From: Candidatus Laterigemmans baculatus | GTDB lineage: Bacteria > Planctomycetota > Planctomycetia > Pirellulales > Pirellulaceae | NCBI RefSeq assembly: GCF_010367455.1 | Contig: NZ_WRPR01000027.1 | Coordinates: 1 to 54,012 of the forward strand | Direction of reading: 5' to 3' | DNA length: 54,012 nucleotides | In this document: positions 36,560-43,091 of the stretch, piece by piece | Layout of the letters: each line of letters opens with the position of its first letter | Numbering within the stretch: position 1 is the stretch's first letter | Translations under genes and position numbers: made by a program | The notes under the pieces: model-generated | What the model saw: only the letters and a program-made list of their open reading frames with translations | Told to the model about the DNA's origin: nothing | Database searches by the model: none

Positions 36560-37732
36560 TTGGTCGGCTGGTTCTTGGCCCTAGTCGCGATCGTGGGTCA
36601 CTTTGGGCTGCACCTGACGATCTACAATCGCCTCAACGCGACCGGGCTGCCGCGGCGACGGCTGAAGCGGATCGAGATGGGATTTTTTGCGACGACGCTG
36701 CTGATTCCGCTGGCGGTCGTCGTTTTCTACTCGGAGCATCTGCTCGCCCTCGCCTATGGCTCATTGACGCTCGGCGATCTGCCTTGGCCGCTAGCCGTCT
36801 ACTCGGCGGTCTGCATCGCCACGGTCGCCATCTTCGGACCGCCCTGGTTGCTCTCTCGTCCCCCGCTGCATCGCGAGTCGCTCGACGTCGCTCGGGAAGT
36901 GCGGCAAGTCCGGGTCGACCGCGAGCTGGGCATGTCGCTAGCGCGGACCGCCAAGTGCCGCTGGGAGGCGAGGTTTCCAGCGAATCAGATCTTCGATTTG
37001 GCGATCGAGCACAAAACGCTCCCGGTCGCAGGGCTGCCAGAGGAGCTGGAGCAGTTTCGCATCGCCCACCTCTCGGACATCCACCTGACCGGCCACATCG
37101 CTCCCGATTTTGTCCGCTACGCCGTCGAAGTGGCGACGGCTTGGCAGCCCGACTTGTTTGCGCTGACCGGTGACCTCGTCGACAAACAGCCCTGTCTCGA
37201 GTGGCTCGGCGGCTGCTTCTCCTCCGCCCGCGCCCGCCACGGATGCTATTTCGTGCTCGGCAATCACGACCTCCGCGTCCCCGATCCCGGAGCGGTGCGA
37301 AGCGGAATGGTGGCCGCCGGCTGGGAGGACCTCGGCGGCCGCGAGCGAGTGCTTTCGCTCGACGGGCTGCGGCTGCGGCTCCTCGGCAACGAAGCTCCCT
37401 GGTTTCCGGCCGCCGAGCTCGCCGAGGGTCCCGCGGCGACCGATGAGTTCCGGCTGCTGCTGAGCCACTCGCCCGACCAGTTGCCATGGGCCCGCCGCCG
37501 CGACGTCCGCTTGATGCTCGCCGGGCATACCCACGGAGGGCAGGGGAGGCTGCCGTGGATCGGCCCGGTTCTCTCCCCGAGCCGGTTTGGGAGCCGGTAC
37601 GCTTCGGGATCGTTCTACATCGAGCCGACGACGCTGCACGTCTCACGAGGGCTGAGCGCCGTCCACCTGCTCCGTCTCCGCTGCCCCCCGGAGCTGGCCC
37701 TGCTAACGCTGACACGAGCTCAGCTGCAATAA
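36560..37732 (+). CDS. membrane-anchored metallophosphoesterase
   Basis: A 390-aa calcineurin-like phosphoesterase with an N-terminal membrane domain of three helices (residues about 2-20, 41-58, 75-98), a YkuE-type arrangement. Its catalytic motifs are complete: Asp173 and His175 in LSDIHLTG, Asp205 in GDLVD, Asn235-His236 in GNHD, His303 in LSHSPD, and His323/His325 in GHTHGGQ. Two metal ions would hydrolyse a phosphodiester. The YkuE/LpxG-like relatives suggest a lipid-linked substrate, but that is inference. The start is TTG at 36560, supported by AAAGGA 9 bases upstream and because the first helix begins at once. Confidence 0.92.
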   Translation: MVGWFLALVAIVGHFGLHLTIYNRLNATGLPRRRLKRIEMGFFATTLLIPLAVVVFYSEHLLALAYGSLTLGDLPWPLAVYSAVCIATVAIFGPPWLLSRPPLHRESLDVAREVRQVRVDRELGMSLARTAKCRWEARFPANQIFDLAIEHKTLPVAGLPEELEQFRIAHLSDIHLTGHIAPDFVRYAVEVATAWQPDLFALTGDLVDKQPCLEWLGGCFSSARARHGCYFVLGNHDLRVPDPGAVRSGMVAAGWEDLGGRERVLSLDGLRLRLLGNEAPWFPAAELAEGPAATDEFRLLLSHSPDQLPWARRRDVRLMLAGHTHGGQGRLPWIGPVLSPSRFGSRYASGSFYIEPTTLHVSRGLSAVHLLRLRCPPELALLTLTRAQLQ

Positions 37733-37750
37733 CCGCCTGTCACGCTCTTC

Positions 37751-37882
37751 TGAGCCGACGGCGCTAGCCGCGGGTTTCGCCGCGCCGCCGAACGGTTTGA
37801 GCCTGTGATGCAGTGCTGCGACGGCGCAGCATCTTGCCTCGCCGCGGACCGCAACGGGCCCGAGGCTAGCGCCTACGGCTCA
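37751..37882. repeat. composite palindromic element B, copy 2
   Basis: A forward B2 module (37751-37774, core CGGCGCTAGCCGCGGG) and one inverted B1 module (37859-37882, core CGAGGCTAGCGCCTACGG) enclose an 84-base core. The core resembles the one in copy 1 (ACGGTTTGAGCC against ACGGATTGAGCT). The element lies between convergent genes and runs into the end of coaC, whose last two codons and TAG stop (37873-37875) belong to B1. It is the simplest complete copy in the window. Confidence 0.85.
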
Positions 37883-38448
37883 AAGCCTCCAGACGCCAAC
37901 TGCTGTTCGATCGCTTGCAGGATGGTTTCGGGCTCGGCCATCCGGCCGGCTCCGCGCTCTCGGCAGCTGAGCCAGCCTTCCTCGGGACCGACCCAGGCGA
38001 CGCCGTCGCTCCGCAGTTGCGCGACGTTCCGCTGGACCGACGGTTTGCTCCACATCGAGGCGCTCATCGCTGGAGCGAGCAGCACCGGACAATCGCGCTG
38101 CAGGTAGAGGGCGGCGATCAGATTGTCGGCCAGCCCCAGGGCGAAGCGGGCCATCAGATCGGCGGTCGCCGGTGCGACGACCATCAAATCGATGTCGGCG
38201 GCCAGCTCGATGTGCGGGCCGAGCGGCCACTGCTCGGGGGCGAACATCTCGGTGGCGACCGGGCGGCCGCTGAGCGCGGAGAGGGTCGCTGGCCCAATGA
38301 AGGCGGTCGCCGCCGGGGACATGGCGACCTGGACTTGATGCCCCTGCTGGGCCAAGCGGCTGACGACGGTCGCTGCCTTGTACGCAGCGATCCCGCCGCC
38401 GATGCCGAGCAGGATGCGTTTGGTAGCGGAGACTCGATTCGCGGACAC
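37873..38448 (-). CDS. coaC: phosphopantothenoylcysteine decarboxylase (CoaC-type flavoprotein)
   Basis: A 191-aa FMN protein of the HFCD family that decarboxylates 4'-phosphopantothenoylcysteine in coenzyme A synthesis. It stands alone without the CoaB ligase domain of the usual CoaBC fusion. Catalytic His79 is in PHIELA, PATAD is present, and the substrate-clamp Cys162 is in SCRERGAGRMAEP. The conserved PxMNxxMW motif reads PAMSASMW (126-133), with Ser129 in place of the Asn that contacts the substrate carboxylate. The start is GTG at 38448, eight bases after the rpoZ stop. The last residues (GFEP) and the stop codon come from repeat B. Last gene of the aroF-coaC operon. Confidence 0.9.
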   Translation of the reverse strand: MSANRVSATKRILLGIGGGIAAYKAATVVSRLAQQGHQVQVAMSPAATAFIGPATLSALSGRPVATEMFAPEQWPLGPHIELAADIDLMVVAPATADLMARFALGLADNLIAALYLQRDCPVLLAPAMSASMWSKPSVQRNVAQLRSDGVAWVGPEEGWLSCRERGAGRMAEPETILQAIEQQLASGGFEP

Positions 38449-38455
38449 CGGGGAG

Positions 38456-38719
38456 TTACAGATCCATCGAGCTCAGGTCGGGACCTTCGGCGTAGGCCGC
38501 GTAATCGTCGAGCGTCATGACCTCGTTCTGCATATTCAGGAAGATCTTGTCCTGCATGATCTCCTGCAGCACGATCGCCATCTTGTCGTGCGTGTCGACG
38601 TGCACCAGGGCCCGGCTGCCCTGATTGAGCTGGACCAACCGCTTTTGAATGAGCGTACTGAGTTTGAACCGACCGCCGACTTTCTTGACGATCGCTTCTT
38701 CTTTCAGTTCTTCGAGCAT
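38456..38719 (-). CDS. rpoZ: DNA-directed RNA polymerase omega subunit
   Basis: An 87-aa omega subunit, which helps assemble beta' into RNA polymerase. The recognisable part is RFKLSTLIQKRLVQLNQGSRALV followed by the conserved helical stretch ending IMQDKIFLN. The gene starts inside the end of gmk (16-base overlap) and is followed 7 bases later by coaC. The gmk-rpoZ-coaBC order is a classic conserved bacterial arrangement and supports the call more strongly than the short sequence alone. The C-terminal LDDYAAYAEGPDLSSMDL tail is a lineage-type extension. Confidence 0.92.
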   Translation of the reverse strand: MLEELKEEAIVKKVGGRFKLSTLIQKRLVQLNQGSRALVHVDTHDKMAIVLQEIMQDKIFLNMQNEVMTLDDYAAYAEGPDLSSMDL

Positions 38720-39303
38720 GAACTCGGTTCCTTGTAGCGCTGGAGGATCTCGCAGACCTCGGCCACCGTGGGCCCGATGTTGCGGTTGATGACTTCGTGA
38801 TCGTAGCGGGGCAGGGCGCGCATCTCCCGGGCGGCGACTTCCAAGCGTCGCTCGATCGCCGCCTCGGACTCCGTCCCCCGTTTTCGGAGGCGGGTCTCTA
38901 ACTCCGACATGCCGCCAGGGTGGAGAAAGATCGTGATCGGGTGCAGGTCGCGTTCGATGACCGCGGCCGCTCCTTCCACGTCGATCTCAAGAATAACCCA
39001 CCGACCCTCCCGGAGACCAGTGGCAACCTGATCGTAGAGGGTTCCATACCAGTGCCCGCGGCCAAAAACTTCCTTGCACTCGAGGAATTCGCCTCTCTGC
39101 CGCATCTCGGCGAATTCGCTGTCGCTCAAAAAGTAATAGTCGCGGCCGTCGAGCTCGCCGGGGCGGGGAGCGCGCGTGGTGGCCGAAATGCTGAGCGTCA
39201 GCGGCAGGGGGCATTCGCGGAGCAGCCGGCGCACGATCGTACTCTTCCCGGCCCCGCTCGGCCCGGAGATGACGATCAGCCGCCCCGGTTCGCCATCGCT
39301 CAT
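38704..39303 (-). CDS. gmk: guanylate kinase
   Basis: A 199-aa cytoplasmic kinase that turns GMP and ATP into GDP and ADP. The P-loop GPSGAGKS spans residues 14-21. The GMP-binding segment is SISATTRAPRPGELDGRDYYF and the lid contains RLRKRGTESEAAIERRL, with normal spacing. The ATG at 39303 is chosen over an upstream frame because it follows the yicC stop by five bases and yields the family-typical GRLIVISGPSGAGK start. It overlaps rpoZ by 16 bases. Confidence 0.97.
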   Translation of the reverse strand: MSDGEPGRLIVISGPSGAGKSTIVRRLLRECPLPLTLSISATTRAPRPGELDGRDYYFLSDSEFAEMRQRGEFLECKEVFGRGHWYGTLYDQVATGLREGRWVILEIDVEGAAAVIERDLHPITIFLHPGGMSELETRLRKRGTESEAAIERRLEVAAREMRALPRYDHEVINRNIGPTVAEVCEILQRYKEPSSCSKN

Positions 39304-39308
39304 GAAAT

Positions 39309-40193
39309 TCACTCGACGTTCTGAACGAGTTCCCGCATCCGCTCCAGTGCACACTTCATCTCGACCACGTGGCGAGCGATTTCGGCATCGGATGCTTTGC
39401 TGCCGATCGTGTTCGTCTCCCGGAACATCTCCTGGATAACGAAATCTAGCTTGCGTCCGCTGGCCGCGGTGCCGGAGATCGTTTCGCGAAACAGTTCGAC
39501 ATGGCTCTCGAGCCGCGTCAATTCTTCGCTGATGTCGCTGCGGTCGGCAAACAGCTGGACCTCGCGGAGCAGATCCCCCGGAGCGACTTCCAGTCCTTCC
39601 TGGGCAAGCACTTTGGCGACTTTCGTCCGCATCCGGTCGCGATACCCCTCGACCACCTGCGGCGCCCGACCGGCGACCGCTGCCGCCTCTTCGCTGATCC
39701 GCTCGAGATCGAGCTGCAGCTGCCGCTCCATCGCCTCCCCTTCGGTCGCCCGCATCGCGTTGAGATCCTCAAGCGCCGCGACCAGGGCCGACTCGAGAAA
39801 GCTCCACACGACCTCGTCGTCGACCGCTTCGCTGGCCGCGTCGACGATCACCCCGGGAAGCGTCGCCAACCGCGTCAGATCGATCGGAGCGGCCGCTCCG
39901 AGCTTGGCCCGCAGCTTTTCGAGCTGGCGAAAATAGCCCGCCACGACGTGCGTATCGATCCGATAACTCCCCTCGGCGTGAACGCGTTTCCAATTTGCGT
40001 TCAGCTGGACACTGCCGCGATGCACGTGCCCCCGGACCGTCGCTTCGATCCGCGGCTCGAATCGCCCCAGCGCGTCGCCCAGCCGCGGTGAGACCTTCAG
40101 TCCCCGATTGTTGACCGTCCGCAACTCGACGCTGAACGTCCCCAGCGGTCCGTCCTGTTGTGCCTGGCCCTGGCCAGTCATGCTCCGCAGCAT
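39309..40193 (-). CDS. yicC: YicC family endoribonuclease
   Basis: A 294-aa protein of the YicC/YloC family, members of which are endoribonucleases affecting small-RNA turnover and stationary-phase survival. It opens with the family signature MLRSMTGQGQA and NNRGLKVSPRL. It ends with the conserved DUF1732 stretch (GRKLDFVIQEMFRETNTIGSKASD...VEMKCALERMRELVQNVE). The frame stays open upstream to 40454, but those residues are a K/R/L-rich shadow of the repetitive secG tail, so 40193 is the start. yicC just before gmk is a conserved gene order. Confidence 0.96.
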   Translation of the reverse strand: MLRSMTGQGQAQQDGPLGTFSVELRTVNNRGLKVSPRLGDALGRFEPRIEATVRGHVHRGSVQLNANWKRVHAEGSYRIDTHVVAGYFRQLEKLRAKLGAAAPIDLTRLATLPGVIVDAASEAVDDEVVWSFLESALVAALEDLNAMRATEGEAMERQLQLDLERISEEAAAVAGRAPQVVEGYRDRMRTKVAKVLAQEGLEVAPGDLLREVQLFADRSDISEELTRLESHVELFRETISGTAASGRKLDFVIQEMFRETNTIGSKASDAEIARHVVEMKCALERMRELVQNVE

Positions 40194-40257
40194 TCGGCGT
40201 GTTCCATGAGCCCGCCCGGGCGAGGCCCAAGCGGACGTAGATTCGGCAGGATGGAAA

Positions 40258-40869
40258 TTACGACGGATCGGCCGCGGGTGCCGCTTCCTCAGCCGGTGCT
40301 TCCTCAGCCGATGCTTCCTCAGCCGGTGCTTCCTCAGCCGCTGGCTCGACCACCGGTGCTTCCTCAGCCGCTGGCTCCTCGGCCGGCGCGGCTTCCGCGT
40401 CAGTAGCTTCCGCGTCAGTAGCTTCCGCGTCAGTAGCTTCCGCGTCGGGGGCATCGCCCGCCGACTGGTTGAGCAGTTCGCTCAGGTCGCCCAGTCCGCT
40501 CAAGTCGGGCGTGGCTCCGGGAGCCGCGGCGTCCCCTTCGCGAGCCGGCACGACGCCGCCGGCCGGTCCAGTTTCACCGACCACACCTTCGGGAGGAACG
40601 GCGACGACGCTCCGGGCGTTGCCGAGCGACCACATCGCCAGGGCGCAGAGCAGAATCCAGACGCCAGCAACGACGAACGTGATGCGGGTGAACATGTCTC
40701 CCGCTTTGCTGCCGAAGGCGCTTTGGCCGCCGGGTCCACCGAGGGCTCCGGTCAATCCACCGCCGCGGCCCCGCTGGACCAGCACCAGCAGAATCAAGAA
40801 CACCGACAGCAGCCCCATCAACCAGCCGAACAGGCCGCCGATAAAGCTGGCCAAAAGGCCGAGAACCAT
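40258..40869 (-). CDS. secG: SecG translocase subunit with long acidic tail
   Basis: A 203-aa version of the small SecYEG subunit SecG. The family core is residues 1-80: helix LLSVFLILLVLVQRGRGGGLTGALG, then QSAFGSKAGDMFTRITFVVAGVWILLCALAMW. Ordinary SecG proteins are roughly 75-110 residues. Here about 110 further residues are Ala/Glu/Pro-rich, with repeated TDAEA and PAEEA units from 15-bp tandem repeats (40391-40450). The ATG at 40869 is preferred because AAGGG lies 8 bases upstream; a GTG 9 bases earlier would have none. It follows tpiA by 31 bases, a common tpiA-secG pairing. Confidence 0.93.
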   Translation of the reverse strand: MVLGLLASFIGGLFGWLMGLLSVFLILLVLVQRGRGGGLTGALGGPGGQSAFGSKAGDMFTRITFVVAGVWILLCALAMWSLGNARSVVAVPPEGVVGETGPAGGVVPAREGDAAAPGATPDLSGLGDLSELLNQSAGDAPDAEATDAEATDAEATDAEAAPAEEPAAEEAPVVEPAAEEAPAEEASAEEAPAEEAAPAADPS

Positions 40870-40900
40870 CTCAATCACCCTTAGAATTCAGAAAATGTGT

Positions 40901-41665
40901 TCAGGATTGGGGAGCGGCGGCAATGATCCCGAGGAAGTCCTCCGCCTTCAGGCTGGCTCCCCCGACCAAGGCTCCATCGATATTCGGCTGGCCGAGCAAT
41001 TCGGCGGCGTTGCCCGGTTTGACGCTTCCGCCGTACTGGATCCGGATCTGATTGGCGACCGCTTCGCCGAACAGTTCGCCGAGCAGCGCGCGGATGAACG
41101 CGTGCACCGCTTCGGCCTGCTCGGGAGTCGCGGTCCGCCCGGTGCCGATCGCCCAGACCGGTTCGTAGGCGAGCACGATTCTCGCAGCATCCTCGGGCGA
41201 GAGGCCATGCAGCGAACCGCGGATCTGCGAATCGACGACCGAGTTGGTCATCTCCGCTTCGCGCTGCTCAAGCGTCTCGCCGATGCACACGATCGGAGTC
41301 AGCCCGGCGTCGAGCGCCGCGCGGCATTTGGACGCCACGTCCTGATCGGTCTCACCCATCAGTTGGCGGCGTTCGCTGTGGCCGAGGATCACATAGCGGC
41401 AACCGACGTCGACCAGCATCGCGGCGTTGATCTCGCCAGTAAAAGCGCCATCGGCTTCGGGATACAGGTTCTGGCCGCCGACGCCGATCGGCGAGTCGCC
41501 GAGCGTTTGGCGGACCGCGTGCAGGTACAAGCTCGGCGGACAAAGGGCGACTTCGCAGCGGCTGTCGCTGGGCAACCCGTCGCGGACCGCCCCAGCCAGG
41601 GCCACCGCGGCGTCAGCCCGCGTGTTCATCTTCCAATTGCCTGCCACAAACGTCCGTCGACTCAC
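40901..41665 (-). CDS. tpiA: triosephosphate isomerase
   Basis: A 254-aa glycolytic enzyme interconverting dihydroxyacetone phosphate and glyceraldehyde-3-phosphate. Active-site residues are all present: Asn10 and Lys12 in GNWKMN, His96 in LGHSERR, Glu168 in [11 protein letters not shown], and the phosphate loop IQYGGSVK. The start is the GTG at 41665, whose GTGA overlaps the TGA stop of aroF, so translation is coupled to it. Length is normal. Second gene of the operon. Confidence 0.97.
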   Translation of the reverse strand: MSRRTFVAGNWKMNTRADAAVALAGAVRDGLPSDSRCEVALCPPSLYLHAVRQTLGDSPIGVGGQNLYPEADGAFTGEINAAMLVDVGCRYVILGHSERRQLMGETDQDVASKCRAALDAGLTPIVCIGETLEQREAEMTNSVVDSQIRGSLHGLSPEDAARIVLAYEPVWAIGTGRTATPEQAEAVHAFIRALLGELFGEAVANQIRIQYGGSVKPGNAAELLGQPNIDGALVGGASLKAEDFLGIIAAAPQS

Positions 41666-42699
41666 GCCGCTACTCCGGGAAGAGGTGAAATGGATTTGCC
41701 GAGCAAGTGGGCGAGATCGCGGAGCTGGTGCATCAATTCGGCGTACTGGCCGGGCAACAGCGCCTGCGGCCCATCGCTCTTGGCTTCTTCGGGACAATCG
41801 TGCACTTCGATGTGCACTCCGTCGGCACCGGCCGCCAGCCCAGCCATCGCACAGGCGGGAATCAGATCAGGCCGGCCGGTCGCGTGGCTCGGGTCGACGA
41901 TGATCGGCAAGTGGCTGAGCGTCTTGACCGCTGGCACGGCGGCGACGTCAAACAGATTTCGGGTGGCGCTATCAAAACCTTTGACGCCCCGTTCGCAGAG
42001 CACGACGTTCGGGTTGCCCTGCGAGAGCACGTACTCGGCGCTCATCAGCAGATCGGTGATCGTGGCGCTCATCCCGCGTTTGAGCAGCACCGGGCGTTGG
42101 GTCCGCCCGACCTCGGTCAGGAGGACGAAGTTCTGCATGTTGCGAGCCCCGACCTGGAGCATGTCGCAGTACTCGGCGACCAGTTCGACGTTCCGCGGGT
42201 CGGTGACTTCGGTCACCGTCGGCATCTGGTGCTTGCGGCCGACGTCGCGGAGGATTCGCAGCCCTTCTTCGCCGAGTCCTTGGAAGGCGTAGGGGCTGGT
42301 CCGCGGTTTGAACGCGCCACCTCGGAACAAATTCGCTCCGGCGGCACGCACCAGGCCAGCGATCCGGTCCATCCGCTCGGGGTCTTCCACCGAGCAGGGG
42401 CCGGCGATCATCGCCAAGTGCCCACCACCGACCTTGACCCCGGACACATCGATCACGCTCGGCTCGGGATGGGCTTCGAGCGAGGCCAACTTGTAGGGGG
42501 GAAGCACGGGGATCACTTTGGACACGCCGGGGATCGCGCTCAGCGACTCGGGAGTCAACTGCGACTCATCGCCGATGATGCCGACGATCGTTCGGTACGT
42601 CCCCCGGCTCAGGTGGGCTTGGAAACCGAGGGCTTCGACGCGTTCCAGGACATGCGTGACCTGGTCCTCGGAGACACCACTCTTGAGAATCAGGATCAC
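41662..42699 (-). CDS. aroF: 3-deoxy-7-phosphoheptulonate synthase (DAHP synthase)
   Basis: A 345-aa class I beta-type enzyme that condenses phosphoenolpyruvate and erythrose-4-phosphate as the first shikimate step. Residues 1-70 ([25 protein letters not shown]) form the N-terminal ferredoxin-like regulatory domain seen in Thermotoga-type enzymes, where it mediates feedback control by aromatic amino acids. The barrel holds AGPCSVED at 99-106, LLKRGMS, and [15 protein letters not shown]. The GTG at 42699 is chosen by family length; the frame is open further upstream but those residues are foreign to the family. First gene of the operon, so the promoter should lie in the spacer to 43092. Confidence 0.95.
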   Translation of the reverse strand: MILILKSGVSEDQVTHVLERVEALGFQAHLSRGTYRTIVGIIGDESQLTPESLSAIPGVSKVIPVLPPYKLASLEAHPEPSVIDVSGVKVGGGHLAMIAGPCSVEDPERMDRIAGLVRAAGANLFRGGAFKPRTSPYAFQGLGEEGLRILRDVGRKHQMPTVTEVTDPRNVELVAEYCDMLQVGARNMQNFVLLTEVGRTQRPVLLKRGMSATITDLLMSAEYVLSQGNPNVVLCERGVKGFDSATRNLFDVAAVPAVKTLSHLPIIVDPSHATGRPDLIPACAMAGLAAGADGVHIEVHDCPEEAKSDGPQALLPGQYAELMHQLRDLAHLLGKSISPLPGVAA

Positions 42700-43091
42700 A
42701 GTCAGCGCCAGCAGAATGGAGGAAAAAAACGCAGGAAGGGGGATTTGGCCCAGCCGCATCGTGGCTTCGTGGAGCATTCGCATCAGCCGCCACGCGCTAG
42801 CGTCCGGTTTCCCGAGAGCTCGCAAGAACCGGACGCTGGCGCGTGGCGGCTAATCGACGAGAGCACATGGAGAATGGGCGGGTCCCTAATCTAGCAAAGC
42901 TCACCAAGTTGCGTCGAGGCCGGATCGAGAGGGGGAGGCCGGATGTGGGGGATTCGATGCGGGGGACTCGATGCGGAGGATCCCAGGGCAGAACCCGCTG
43001 GCCTGGGGGGCGAGAACAACGACAACCGTGGCCGCTTGGGTTAAGATTCAGCCATTCCCTTCCCCCCACGGCTTACTTTCGGGAGTCACTC
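42700..43091. other. divergent intergenic spacer with repeat C hairpin
   Basis: This 392-base region separates two divergent genes and should hold both promoters. It contains the complete repeat C hairpin (42785-42851). Near 42932-42980 are GGGGGATTCGATGC / GGGGGACTCGATGC direct repeats. GGGAG lies just before the GTG at 43092. I cannot identify -35/-10 boxes with confidence. Confidence 0.5.
42785..42851. repeat. palindromic repeat C, complete hairpin
   Basis: The 25-base arms 42785-42809 and 42827-42851 pair with one mismatch around a 17-base loop (which itself contains GAGAGCTC). Isolated arms of the same sequence occur at 10188-10212 and 11603-11627, and a truncated one at 45604-45617. 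This is the only copy in the window with both arms intact. Confidence 0.85.

Noticed and set aside
36633-37715. 360-codon minus-strand frame opposite the metallophosphoesterase
   Set aside because: It is Arg/Ala/Gly-rich without domains; the plus-strand frame has the full set of catalytic motifs.
40194-40454. N-terminal extension of yicC rich in Arg, Lys and Leu repeats
   Set aside because: It is the antisense-frame reading of the secG tail repeats; the family start MLRSMTG is at 40193.
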